From CAZTHK01 sp964613215 (GTDB taxonomy: Bacteria > Krumholzibacteriota > Krumholzibacteriia > Krumholzibacteriales > CAZTHK01), in assembly GCA_964613215.1 (NCBI GenBank), contig CAZTHK010000014.1, positions 55,593-119,592 of the forward strand: 64,000 nt of DNA, read 5' to 3'. Below, in pieces: positions 52,406-60,391 of the stretch. The notes under the pieces are model-generated. The model worked only from the letters and a program-made list of their open reading frames with translations, did not search any database and had not been told where the DNA came from. The translations under genes and the position numbers were made by a program. Positions within the stretch are counted from its first letter, which is position 1; each line of letters begins with the position of its first letter.

Positions 52406-54862
52406 ATGATGAAGGAAAAGGATGAATTCAACCAGGATCTGGAAGAATTCCTGGATGAGGATATAGAAGAGATAGAGGAAGAAGGGGAGGAGTACCCTCT
52501 GGTGGCTCTTCGCGATGTGGTGATATTCCCATCTATGGCCACAGCCATACTGGTGGGGAGACAGCCTTCCGTTAATGCGGTGGAGAGAGCCATAGAGAGT
52601 GATAAGATGCTCTTCGTGCTTACCCAGAGAGACCCTTCGGTGAATGAACCGGAGCCGGAAGATCTTTACTCAGTCGGAAGTATAGTAAGAATCGGCTTGT
52701 TCCTGCGTCTTCCGGACGGCACCATCAAGGTTATGCTGGAAGGATTGAGCCGGGCGGAGGTAGATGAGTTTGTGGAGTATGATAATCATACCGCAGTAAG
52801 AGTATCTTCAATCGATGCATATGATCCGGGTACCAGGGAGATCGAGGCTCTGAGCCGGAAGGTTTCCGCACTGTTCGATGATTACGCCAATCTTAACAAG
52901 AGGGTGCCGGAAGAGGTTATTCCGCTGGTAAGATCAATGGAGGACAGGTCTGATCTGGCAGACACAATAGCAGCTCACCTGCTGGTACGTAACAGGGTTA
53001 AACAGAATATCCTGGAAGCCAGATCGCTGAAGGAGCGCTATCTTCTCCTCAACAGAATACTCACCGAAGAGATACAGATACTCAAGGTGGAGAAAGATAT
53101 AGATGACAAGGTATCCAGCCAGGTACAGAAGACCCAGAAGGAGCTGTTCCTTCAGGAGAAGATGAAGGCTATCAAGCAGGAGCTGGGACAGTCGGAGGAT
53201 CTGGGCGAATATTCCGAATTTCAGGAGAAGATAGAAAAAGCCAAGATGCCGGCGGAGGCGGATGAGGTGGCAAACAAGGAGCTCGACCGGCTCAAGAGGA
53301 TGAGCCCCATTGCTCCTGAAGCCAATGTGGTGAGGAATTACCTGGACACTCTGGTATCCCTGCCCTGGAATAAGAAGAGCAGGGATAACCTGGAGATAGA
53401 AAGAGTCAGAGAGAAACTGGATGCTGATCACTACGGCCTGGACAAGGTCAAGGATAGAATCCTGGAGTTTCTGGCTGTGATCAAGCTGGTCAAAAAGCTC
53501 AAAGGACCTATCCTCTGTTTCGTGGGACCGCCGGGGGTGGGCAAGACTTCTCTGGGCCGGTCTATCGCGGAGGCGATAGGCAGGAAGTTTGTCCGGGTTT
53601 CTCTGGGCGGAACCAGGGATGAAGCCGCCATCAAGGGTCATCGCCGGACATATATAGGATCCATGCCGGGTAGAGTAATACAATCCATAATCAAGGCGGG
53701 TACCCGTAATCCGGTATTCCTTCTGGATGAGATAGACAAACTGGGAGCGGACTTCCGGGGTGATCCTTCATCCGCACTGCTGGAACTGCTCGATCCGGAG
53801 CAGAATATGCATTTCAGCGATCATTATCTTGAGGTGGAGTTCGACATGAGTGAAACCATGTTCATAACCACCGCCAATGTGATACATACTATACCTCCTG
53901 CTCTCAAGGACAGGATGGAGATAATCAGGCTGCCCGGTTATCTGTTGCATGAGAAGGTTGCCATTGCCACGGATTTTCTCCTCCCCAAATTGAAGAAAAG
54001 ACATGGTATTAAGCCGGATCAGCTCAGTGTATCCAGGCAGGCCATAAAGAATATTATACAACTTTACACCAGGGAGGCCGGGGTCAGAAATCTGGAGAGG
54101 GAGCTGGCCTCCATATGCAGGAAGGTAGCAAAGAAAATTGCCTCCTCCGGGAAAAAGTCAAGAAAGTTAAAGGTTAACAGGAGCAATCTGGAGAAATATC
54201 TGGGTATACCCAGGTTTACCGAGAGCGAGATTGATGAAGAGCTCTCGATTGGAACAGCAACCGGTCTGGCCTGGACCCAGGCGGGAGGGGAGATTCTTAA
54301 TATCGAAGTAACCCTGATGCCCGGCAAGGGTGAGCTGATACTTACCGGGAAACTGGGTGATGTTATGCAGGAGTCCGCGAAAATTGCCATGAGCTACGCC
54401 AGGGAGAAAGCCAGGATGCTCCCCTTCCAGAATGATTTCCTCTCTTCGGTGGATGTTCATATACACGTACCGGAGGGGGCTATTCCCAAGGATGGACCCA
54501 GTGCAGGAGTGGCAATGGCCACCGCCCTGGTTTCCTCGCTGTTTAATATACCCGTCCACCGGTATGTGGCCATGACCGGAGAAGTTACCCTCAAAGGTAA
54601 AATCCTGCCGGTAGGAGGCCTGAATGAAAAGTCGGTGGCAGCTCTGAGGGCGGGGGTTGAAAAACTGTTGATTCCTAACGATAACAGCAACAATATTAAA
54701 GAGTTGCCAGATGATGTTAAGAAAAAGGTTGATATAGAGCTGGTGAGTAACATGGATGATGTCCTCCGCATTGCTCTCTCCAGGAAACTGAGCTGGGGGG
54801 TTAAGCACAGAAAGACCAAATCCGATTTCTTCGCAGATTACATTCGTAACACTACCAATTAA
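52406..54862 (+). CDS. lon: ATP-dependent protease La (LonA)
   Basis: An 818-residue LonA-type AAA+ protease. An acidic N-terminal lead (DLEEFLDEDIEEIEEEGEE) precedes the Lon N domain (YPLVALRDVVIFPSM), then the coiled coil, the AAA+ module with Walker A GPPGVGKTSL and Walker B PVFLLDEIDKLG, and the proteolytic domain with the Ser-Lys dyad Ser699 (PKDGPSAGVAM) and Lys742 (GGLNEKSVAALR). The start has no strong ribosome binding site. 45 nt after clpX, so probably the last gene of the tig-clp-lon unit. The acidic lead is longer than usual but otherwise the protein is standard. Confidence 0.97.
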   Translation: MMKEKDEFNQDLEEFLDEDIEEIEEEGEEYPLVALRDVVIFPSMATAILVGRQPSVNAVERAIESDKMLFVLTQRDPSVNEPEPEDLYSVGSIVRIGLFLRLPDGTIKVMLEGLSRAEVDEFVEYDNHTAVRVSSIDAYDPGTREIEALSRKVSALFDDYANLNKRVPEEVIPLVRSMEDRSDLADTIAAHLLVRNRVKQNILEARSLKERYLLLNRILTEEIQILKVEKDIDDKVSSQVQKTQKELFLQEKMKAIKQELGQSEDLGEYSEFQEKIEKAKMPAEADEVANKELDRLKRMSPIAPEANVVRNYLDTLVSLPWNKKSRDNLEIERVREKLDADHYGLDKVKDRILEFLAVIKLVKKLKGPILCFVGPPGVGKTSLGRSIAEAIGRKFVRVSLGGTRDEAAIKGHRRTYIGSMPGRVIQSIIKAGTRNPVFLLDEIDKLGADFRGDPSSALLELLDPEQNMHFSDHYLEVEFDMSETMFITTANVIHTIPPALKDRMEIIRLPGYLLHEKVAIATDFLLPKLKKRHGIKPDQLSVSRQAIKNIIQLYTREAGVRNLERELASICRKVAKKIASSGKKSRKLKVNRSNLEKYLGIPRFTESEIDEELSIGTATGLAWTQAGGEILNIEVTLMPGKGELILTGKLGDVMQESAKIAMSYAREKARMLPFQNDFLSSVDVHIHVPEGAIPKDGPSAGVAMATALVSSLFNIPVHRYVAMTGEVTLKGKILPVGGLNEKSVAALRAGVEKLLIPNDNSNNIKELPDDVKKKVDIELVSNMDDVLRIALSRKLSWGVKHRKTKSDFFADYIRNTTN

Positions 54863-54996
54863 ATAGTGATAGTATTCATGATCCCTTTTATCAGTATTGA
54901 GTGTTCTGTACCTGGTAAAATGGGCCGGGGTAGAGTCCGGCCGGAAGGAACTCTCCTGTCCTGAGATTTATTATTTTCCCGGGAGCCGAGAGTTTA

Positions 54997-55005
54997 TGTT
55001 ACAAT
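54997..55005 (+). promoter_or_regulatory. Extended -10 promoter for the aminotransferase
   Basis: TGTTACAAT: TG extension plus a 5/6 -10 hexamer; no clear -35. Predicted start near 55012, about 55 nt before the TTG start of the gene. Confidence 0.4.
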
Positions 55006-55067
55006 CAGACGAACCTGTCTCTTAAGATTAATTGCTTCTGGTATCTTTTCCCGGAGGTATTTTCAAA

Positions 55068-56213
55068 TTGGATTACCACAGTATGCTGATATTCAGCCCT
55101 GGCCCGGTTCATCTTTACAATTGCAGGTGGTTGGACCTCCGGCCCATGCATCACCGGACCGATGAGTTCAGGAGTCTGGTAGTGGAAACCGGTGAAATGG
55201 TTGCAGAAATGCTTGGAACAGAATCGCCGGTTTACCCGCTTACCACTTCGGGAACCGGTGGTATGGATGCGGTGATGGCAAATATCACCTCCCCCGGTTC
55301 CAGGGTTATGGTAGTGGCCGGGGGTAAATTCGGCCATCGCTGGGAGAGAATTGCCAGGGAATACCGCTGCGAAACCAGAACCATCTCTTTCGAACCGGGG
55401 GAAAAGGTGGATTTGGAGAGAGTTGCGGATGAGGTGGATAGATTCGGAGCTGAATATCTGGCTATGGTGCATGTGGAATCCTCCACCGGCTATCTGATTC
55501 GCCCCGATGAACTGATCTCCAGCCTATCTTCATCAAACCCGGTGATTATCGTGGATGCCATAGCTTCGGCCGGCGTAGAAGAACTCAACATGGACCAGTG
55601 GGGGATAGATGCGGTGGTCTGTTCCTCCCAGAAGGCTTTTGCAGCAGCCCCGGGGCTGGCCTTCATCGCTCTGGGGGACAGGGGAAGGGAGTTGATGAAG
55701 AGAAACCGGCGCAATCTCTTCTACTTGTCTCTGGACAGGTACCACCGTGGATTAAAGGAGGGTAATACACCTTTCACCCCGCCTATTCAAAATCTGCAGA
55801 TGGTGCATGCAAACCTTACCAGGATGAAAGAGACAGGGTGGAGGGGAATACGGGAGAGGCACAGGTTGATATCAGGATGTTTCAGAAGAGCTGCAGAAAA
55901 GCTCAATCTGGAACAATTGCCTGTCAGACCATCTTCAGCGGTTCAGGCATTCATGGTTCCGGAAGGATGCAGCAGCGATGATATCGTAGGACGGTTATAC
56001 CATCAGCATGGAGTTATAATTGCCCATGGTCAGGGTGAGTTGAGAGGGACTGTCATAAGAACCGGCTTTCCCGGAATTCACGGATATAAATTCCTGAAAA
56101 GGGTTACGACAGCGATGGGAAATGTACTGGAATCCCTGGGGGTGGATGTAGATATCCGGGCAGCGGAAGAAAGCCTCTCGGATATAGAGGGGTTGAGGGA
56201 ACTGTTCGATTGA
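55068..56213 (+). CDS. Class-V aminotransferase (alanine-glyoxylate / serine-pyruvate type)
   Basis: A 381-residue PLP enzyme of the AGT/SPT branch of fold-type I class V. The N-terminus FSPGPVHL and HHRTDEFRSLV, the GTGGMDAVMAN segment, the PLP-phosphate region and the Schiff-base Lys189 in CSSQKAFAAAPGL are all family marks; the C-terminal domain has the RTGFPGIHGYKF arginine. Members catalyse Ala:glyoxylate, Ser:pyruvate or, in some lineages, phosphoserine transamination. The substrate cannot be decided here. I choose the TTG at 55068, with GGAGG 10 nt upstream; ATG 55083 is the alternative. No metabolic neighbour helps: lon lies upstream and the CGGC protein downstream is convergent. Confidence 0.9.
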   Translation: MDYHSMLIFSPGPVHLYNCRWLDLRPMHHRTDEFRSLVVETGEMVAEMLGTESPVYPLTTSGTGGMDAVMANITSPGSRVMVVAGGKFGHRWERIAREYRCETRTISFEPGEKVDLERVADEVDRFGAEYLAMVHVESSTGYLIRPDELISSLSSSNPVIIVDAIASAGVEELNMDQWGIDAVVCSSQKAFAAAPGLAFIALGDRGRELMKRNRRNLFYLSLDRYHRGLKEGNTPFTPPIQNLQMVHANLTRMKETGWRGIRERHRLISGCFRRAAEKLNLEQLPVRPSSAVQAFMVPEGCSSDDIVGRLYHQHGVIIAHGQGELRGTVIRTGFPGIHGYKFLKRVTTAMGNVLESLGVDVDIRAAEESLSDIEGLRELFD

Positions 56214-56474
56214 TTGCCATTGTCCATAACAATTTCTGATATTTGCCCTATTATACCAGGAGCAGCTTTCATGATTATTTGCCCGGGGTTTTACCGTCTC
56301 CCCCGTAGTTGAAGCCAACTCCTCCCTTTCAGCTCGCGCCAGTCTCAGGGCACCATTTCCCTGATAAAAGAGATAAACCATATTGACAGAAATGACCGGC
56401 AAGGTAGAAACTTTTCATGGTGTTTACATATCAGGGCCGGCATATCGGCCGGCTTCCGAGGTAAAAAGGCAGCC

Positions 56475-56918
56475 CTAATCATATGCTTTCATTATCTCCT
56501 GGTTTTCCCTCATCAGGTCTGCGGCCAGTTCTTTCATATTCATATCATCCCAGAAGGGAAGCTTCCGGTGAACCTTAAGATACTTCATCGGGATGGGGTG
56601 GGTTCCTATAACTACCGGCAGTTCATATCCTTTCTCTATGAATTCCTTAAAATGGCGTATCCTGGGACAGGGGGGATAACCTACCACCAGGCCGGTAGCC
56701 AGATGTATCACTTCAACTCCGTTTTTCTTCATCTCTTCCGGAACATGTTCGATATTGCCTCCGGGGCATCCCCCGCAGTAGGAATAGCCCACTACTTCAA
56801 CCCTGTCTTCACCCTTATACCGGGAAAATCCTCCTTCCCTTTTCCTGACTGCCCTGAAACACTTACCTCCGCCGCAATCCTGATATCTTGCGCAGATTAT
56901 TATACCTACTTTTTTCAT
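56475..56918 (-). CDS. CGGC-domain protein (putative metal-binding)
   Basis: A 147-residue protein of the CGGC family, with the namesake motif in VGYSYCGGCPGGN and further Cys in ARYQDCGGGKC and GYPPCPR. These clustered cysteines suggest metal or redox chemistry, but no function is known for the family. The start at 56918 has AGAGGA upstream; an in-frame start at 56963 lacks a site. It is divergent from the CxxCH secreted protein at 57225 across an AT-rich region containing three ATATAGTG repeats. Confidence 0.85.
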   Translation of the reverse strand: MKKVGIIICARYQDCGGGKCFRAVRKREGGFSRYKGEDRVEVVGYSYCGGCPGGNIEHVPEEMKKNGVEVIHLATGLVVGYPPCPRIRHFKEFIEKGYELPVVIGTHPIPMKYLKVHRKLPFWDDMNMKELAADLMRENQEIMKAYD

Positions 56919-57012
56919 GTTAATCCTCTCGTTATGTCGACCTGCCACTGTGGCACTTATCATTACAATACCGGTATGGTAGCTTACAGTGGGGTGATTG
57001 TAAATATAAAAA

Positions 57013-57065
57013 ATATAGTGAATATAGTGAAAAAAATACTGGTATAGTTACTGCGATATATAGTG
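57013..57065. repeat. Three ATATAGTG direct repeats
   Basis: Exact 8-nt units start at 57013, 57022 and 57058, i.e. 9 and 36 nt apart (all multiples of 9). They lie about 110 nt upstream of the promoter at 57168 and about 100 nt upstream of the CGGC gene. They may be operator sites for a regulator or simply chance in AT-rich DNA. Confidence 0.4.
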
Positions 57066-57167
57066 ATAATTATGTAATATCCTCAAAATCAACGCATTAA
57101 CCCGGACTTATGCGTTCGGTCCGTCTACCTGACCTCTCTGTTGCAGTGTAACCATGCATAACCCTGC

Positions 57168-57196
57168 TTGACAGTTATCGGTTTTACAAATATAAT
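57168..57196 (+). promoter_or_regulatory. Perfect consensus sigma-70 promoter
   Basis: TTGACA (57168-57173), exactly 17 nt, TATAAT (57191-57196): a full 12/12 match at ideal spacing. The start would fall near 57203, about 20 nt before the GTG start of the secreted CxxCH protein. It also shows that any start codon proposed at 57168 is wrong. Confidence 0.85.
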
Positions 57197-57224
57197 AATA
57201 GTGAGAAAAAGTATGGAGGTTGAG

Positions 57225-57626
57225 GTGAATACAGGGATTAAACTGTGTTTAGCTGCTATTGGTGTGTCTATAGTAATCGTTATTGCCAGTGCGGTCTTGA
57301 GTACCAATGAATACATGCTCAGGCTGCCGGTATATGAGAATCTTCGCTGCGCCATATGCCATACCACCCCCAGCCCGACTGATGGATCCAGCTTGAACAA
57401 GTTCGGCGAAGATTTCAGGGACAACGGGTTTATGTGGGATTATACCCTTGCCAATAAAGACTCCGACGGTGATTCCTTCAGTAATGGCGAGGAACTGGGC
57501 GACCGTGATGGAGACGGAACAGCAGATGTTGATAGAGTGAGAAGCAATCCCGGTGATGTGAGTGACCGTCCCAGTTCGGTGGATGAGAAAACATGGGGTC
57601 TGATTAAAAATCTCTTCGAAGATTAA
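57225..57626 (+). CDS. Small exported CxxCH protein with Ca-binding-like repeats and WG-x-I-K tail
   Basis: A 133-residue protein. The start is GTG 57225, set by GGAGG at 57215-57219 (ATG 57213 in frame would put that site inside the gene). An N-terminal hydrophobic segment (LCLAAIGVSIVIVIASAV) is a signal peptide or anchor. The mature part has CAICHTTP, a single c-type haem motif, then SLNKFGEDFRDNG, and two calcium-binding-like loops, DSDGDSFSNGEE and DRDGDGTADVDR, of thrombospondin type-3 kind. It ends VDEKTWGLIKNLFED, matching the tails of 26265 and 27158. Probably a periplasmic or surface electron carrier or haem-bearing structural protein; not shown. Confidence 0.8.
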   Translation: MNTGIKLCLAAIGVSIVIVIASAVLSTNEYMLRLPVYENLRCAICHTTPSPTDGSSLNKFGEDFRDNGFMWDYTLANKDSDGDSFSNGEELGDRDGDGTADVDRVRSNPGDVSDRPSSVDEKTWGLIKNLFED

Positions 57627-57945
57627 TTCTAATACATATTTATATTGCCAATCCCGGAACATCCTGCAGGAATAAGCTATATTGCCGGTGCGGGATTGTG
57701 ATGAGACGCAGATTGGAGCCCTGTACTCCTGCCGGTGCACTGAAGAGAAGGCGGCTTGAGAGAATGGGAGAGAGGGTAGAATTTTATGACCCGGGCCCTG
57801 TGCCTGCCGGTGGATATGAAGAGATATGGCGGGGTAAGTGTAGCTTTTTTAATTTGCAGATGAAAAATATATATGTTAAATATATCCAAGTGTTGGTCTG
57901 GATTTTCAATTTTTGAAAACCGAGTATGTGGAGAGGAGAAGATCG
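57627..57945 (+). other. 319-bp interval before purA
   Basis: No secure gene. An 8-bp inverted repeat CAATCCCG/CGGGATTG (57649-57656 and 57691-57698) flanks a TCCTGCAGGA palindrome and may end the preceding transcript. A 72-codon frame starts at 57698; its first 45 codons look like host coding sequence (many AGA, AGG and GAG), then it becomes AT-rich, so it may be a gene remnant. AT-rich DNA near 57860-57890 may hold the purA promoter, but no good pair of boxes was found. Confidence 0.4.
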
Positions 57946-59229
57946 ATGCCCGCAACTTTGATAATAGGCGGTCAGTGGGGAGATGAGGGGAAGGCCAAGA
58001 TCGTAGATCACCTCATGGCTGACTATGACGTGGTTATCAGATACCAGGGAGGGGCTAACGCCGGACATACTGTGGTTTCGGATGAAGGTAAATTTGCATT
58101 TCACCAGATTCCTTCCGGGCTTCTCTATCCCCATGTTTCCGGTATCATGGGAAACGGTATGGTGGTGGATCCATTTTCATTCATCGAGGAGCTCAACCAG
58201 CTGATGACCAGGGGGATCAGTGTGGAGGACAGGTTGTTTATAAGCTCGGCGGCATCGGTAGTGATGCCCTATCACAGAATCCTGGATAATGTCTATGAAA
58301 CAGACCGGAAGGATGAGAGTATAGGATCGACCGGTAAGGGAATCGGGCCGGCTTACGAGGAAAAACACAGCCGCAACGGTATGCGGATGGGAGATTTTTT
58401 GCTGGATAAGCAGCAGCTTTACGAAGAGGTGGAGAAGAGAGTGGAGAGAAACAACCGTATTCTGAAACTTTTCAATATACCCTCCCTGTCTCCCAGAAAG
58501 GTGGCCAGTGATATAGTAAATACAAGGGATCTGGTTTCCCACTTTGTTGCGGATACCCAGGAGATGGTATTCAGAATGAACAGGGAGGGTAAACGGATCA
58601 TGCTGGAGGGGGCTCAGGGAACCTTGCTGGATATAGACCATGGTACCTATCCATATGTTACCTCCAGTACTTGTACTGCCGGAGGGGCAATATCAGGCAG
58701 CGGCCTGCCGCCGTTCAGCCTGGGAAAGATAATAGGGGTTTTCAAATCGTACACCACCCGGGTTGGTAACGGACCATTTCCCACCGAACTGGATAACCAG
58801 GAGGGGGAGAACCTGAGAAAGAAGGGTAACGAGTTCGGCACCACCACCGGACGGCCACGAAGGTGCGGTTGGTTTGATCTGGTAGCTGCCAGATATTCGG
58901 TTCAGCTGAACGGGCTTACCGATATAGCCATGACCAAGCTGGATGTTCTTTCAGGCCTGCCGGTGATTAGATATTGTGTGGCATATCAGCTGGATGGGGA
59001 AAGGATCACCAGCCTGCCCCAGAATGCAGCAAAACTGAGCCGGTGCCGGCCGGTATACGAGGAGGTGTCCGGTTGGGAGGAGGGTGAACTGAAAGTGGAT
59101 TCCTACAGTGACTTGCCAGCTCAGGCAAAGGCATTTATTGAAAAGATGGAGGAATTTCTGGAAGTCAGGATATCCTTTATTTCCAACGGGCCGGGTCGTA
59201 ATGAGATTATTAAGCGGGCAACCAGTTAA
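57946..59229 (+). CDS. purA: Adenylosuccinate synthetase
   Basis: Joins IMP and aspartate with GTP, the first step from IMP to AMP. The P-loop-like GGQWGDEGKAK is followed by NAGHT, the IMP-binding STGKGIGPAYEEK, the MLEGAQGTLLDIDHGTYP block, and TTTGRPRRCGWFD. The start ATG 57946 has GAGAGGAGAA upstream; an ATG at 57913 adds 11 residues with no site. 427 residues, normal. The extreme C-terminus (IIKRATS) and stop lie inside a perfect 16-bp tandem duplication at 59210-59241, which has moved the stop codon (see findings). Confidence 0.96.
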   Translation: MPATLIIGGQWGDEGKAKIVDHLMADYDVVIRYQGGANAGHTVVSDEGKFAFHQIPSGLLYPHVSGIMGNGMVVDPFSFIEELNQLMTRGISVEDRLFISSAASVVMPYHRILDNVYETDRKDESIGSTGKGIGPAYEEKHSRNGMRMGDFLLDKQQLYEEVEKRVERNNRILKLFNIPSLSPRKVASDIVNTRDLVSHFVADTQEMVFRMNREGKRIMLEGAQGTLLDIDHGTYPYVTSSTCTAGGAISGSGLPPFSLGKIIGVFKSYTTRVGNGPFPTELDNQEGENLRKKGNEFGTTTGRPRRCGWFDLVAARYSVQLNGLTDIAMTKLDVLSGLPVIRYCVAYQLDGERITSLPQNAAKLSRCRPVYEEVSGWEEGELKVDSYSDLPAQAKAFIEKMEEFLEVRISFISNGPGRNEIIKRATS

Positions 59230-59241
59230 GCGGGCAACCAG
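59210..59241 (+). repeat. 16-bp tandem duplication across the purA stop
   Basis: TTAAGCGGGCAACCAG occurs twice back to back (59210-59225 and 59226-59241). The second unit supplies the purA stop TAA at 59227-59229. With one unit only, the frame would read through to TAG at 59258-59260, adding a few residues. Confidence 0.85.
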
Positions 59242-59249
59242 CTATTCAT

Positions 59250-59278
59250 TTGACAGCTAGAGAGAAGTATATTAAATT
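59250..59278 (+). promoter_or_regulatory. Promoter of tRNA-Lys and udk
   Basis: A perfect -35 TTGACA (59250-59255), 17-nt spacer, -10 TAAATT (59273-59278, 4/6). Start near 59285, about 20 nt before the mature tRNA. Confidence 0.5.
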
Positions 59279-59306
59279 CAGCGTTTGTGAGATGTCAAAA
59301 AGTCAC

Positions 59307-59379
59307 GGGCCGCTAGCTCATCCGGTAGAGCATCTGCCTTTTAAGCAGGTGGTGCCAGGTTCGAGTCCTGGGCGGCCCA
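59307..59379 (+). tRNA. tRNA-Lys (anticodon TTT)
   Basis: The acceptor stem GGGCCGC pairs with GCGGCCC; the anticodon stem-loop is CTGC-CTTTTAA-GCAG with anticodon TTT; the T-arm is CCAGG-TTCGAGT-CCTGG. Discriminator A at 59379. CCA is not encoded (TTT follows), so the 3' end must be added by the CCA-adding enzyme, unlike the tRNA-Leu in this window. Confidence 0.95.
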
Positions 59380-59416
59380 TTTTATTAGTTTACCGGCGGA
59401 GATTCTTCAGAGCATT

Positions 59417-60052
59417 ATGAAAGCATACCTGGTGGGAATATGCGGAGCTTCCTGCTCCGGAAAAACCACTCTGGCCGGGGCTATAGATGAACTGTTGGAT
59501 GAGAGTGTTGTTATACCCCTTGATTCCTACTACCGGGACCTTTCCCATGTCCTTCCCCGAGAAAGGGAAAAGAGGAACTTTGATATCCCCGCCGCACTGG
59601 ATTTTGATCTCCTGGTGCAGGATATTGAATCATTGATGTCGGGCGGAGAGATAACTGTTCCCCATTATCTGTTTCAATCTCATAGCCGCGCCCCCTTGAG
59701 CAAGGGCAGAACTGTAAAATTGTCCTTCTCCTCCGGAAGCAAGCCGGTGATAATACTGGAGGGTCTTCATACCTTCTACCGGAAAGATTTACGCAAAATG
59801 ATAGATCTGGGGATTTTTATAGAAGCACCTCCCGGCCTGTGCCTGACCCGCCGGATCCGCAGAGATACAGAGGAGAGAGGACGTGCTGCCAGTGATGTAA
59901 AGAGGCAGTTTGAGGAAGAGGTAATGCCCATGTACCGGGAGTATGTTCTACCCCTGAGAAAGTGTGCCCGGATAGTGGTAGATGGGTCAGGTGATTTCAG
60001 GGCGGTAGTGGAAGAGGTCAGGAATATCATCTGCTCTGAAACAGAAGAATAA
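59417..60052 (+). CDS. udk: Uridine kinase family P-loop kinase
   Basis: A 211-residue nucleoside kinase of the Udk/phosphoribulokinase type: phosphorylates uridine and cytidine for pyrimidine salvage. Walker A is GASCSGKTT; the DSYYRDLS and NFDIPAALDFD segments bind nucleoside; VPHYLFQSHSR and ILEGLHTFY follow; the lid region RRIRRDTEERGR closes over ATP. 37 nt downstream of tRNA-Lys. The ribosome binding site is weak. Phosphoribulokinase is the other possibility in this fold but the length and motifs fit uridine kinase. Confidence 0.88.
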   Translation: MKAYLVGICGASCSGKTTLAGAIDELLDESVVIPLDSYYRDLSHVLPREREKRNFDIPAALDFDLLVQDIESLMSGGEITVPHYLFQSHSRAPLSKGRTVKLSFSSGSKPVIILEGLHTFYRKDLRKMIDLGIFIEAPPGLCLTRRIRRDTEERGRAASDVKRQFEEEVMPMYREYVLPLRKCARIVVDGSGDFRAVVEEVRNIICSETEE

Positions 60053-60391
60053 ATATCGGTAATTATAATCGGCCCGGCTCTGTAATCATCCGGGATTGGA
60101 TTGACTTCATCACGGAAAGGTTGAACGGATGAATTAACCTCAATCCGTCAAAATGATCCCGGCCGGACCAGAGATACAGTCTTTAGATCCGGCGGCGTAC
60201 CTGCACCATGCTGCAGTTTATTCCACCACAGCCGGTGGTGTTAACAAATTTACGGGATCACATAGACAGGGGTATGGATAAGCCAGAATGAAGCCGGGGG
60301 CGAAAATATCATTGACGGATTGAGTTTAATTGCCTCGATCGGTCTGTTTCCGCCTGTTAGGGTAAGCACCTGCCATATAACAGGAGAGCTG
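60053..60391. other. 339-bp convergent interval occupied mostly by an interrupted palindrome
   Basis: Lies between the stop codons of udk (plus) and the papain-like gene (minus). No gene. About 200 of its 339 bp belong to the palindromic element at 60132-60331. Confidence 0.6.
60132..60331. repeat. 200-bp interrupted palindrome, MITE-like or giant hairpin
   Basis: The left arm (60132-60157, 26 nt) and the right arm (60308-60331, 24 nt) are reverse complements with one mismatch and a 2-nt indel; the shared core is CTCAATCCGTC. The exact centre of the element carries a 6-bp hairpin CACCAC/GTGGTG (60224-60229 and 60235-60240). Between arms and centre there is partial complementarity (for example GTCT and GATCC blocks). 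No reading frame of note is inside. No target-site duplication was evident. Candidate non-autonomous mobile element, or a structured terminator/RNA shared by the two convergent genes. Confidence 0.6.

Larger units (their letters stand above)
56919..57224 (+). other. AT-rich divergent regulatory interval
   Basis: 306 bp without a gene, between the CGGC gene (minus) and the CxxCH gene (plus). It contains the three ATATAGTG units (57013-57065) and the consensus promoter at 57168-57196. It is markedly richer in A and T than the flanking coding regions. Confidence 0.6.

Noticed and set aside
56213..56474. GCCGGC repeats near 56435 as a terminator of the CGGC gene
   Set aside because: The hairpin GCCGGC/GCCGGC is short, and no T-run follows on the relevant strand.
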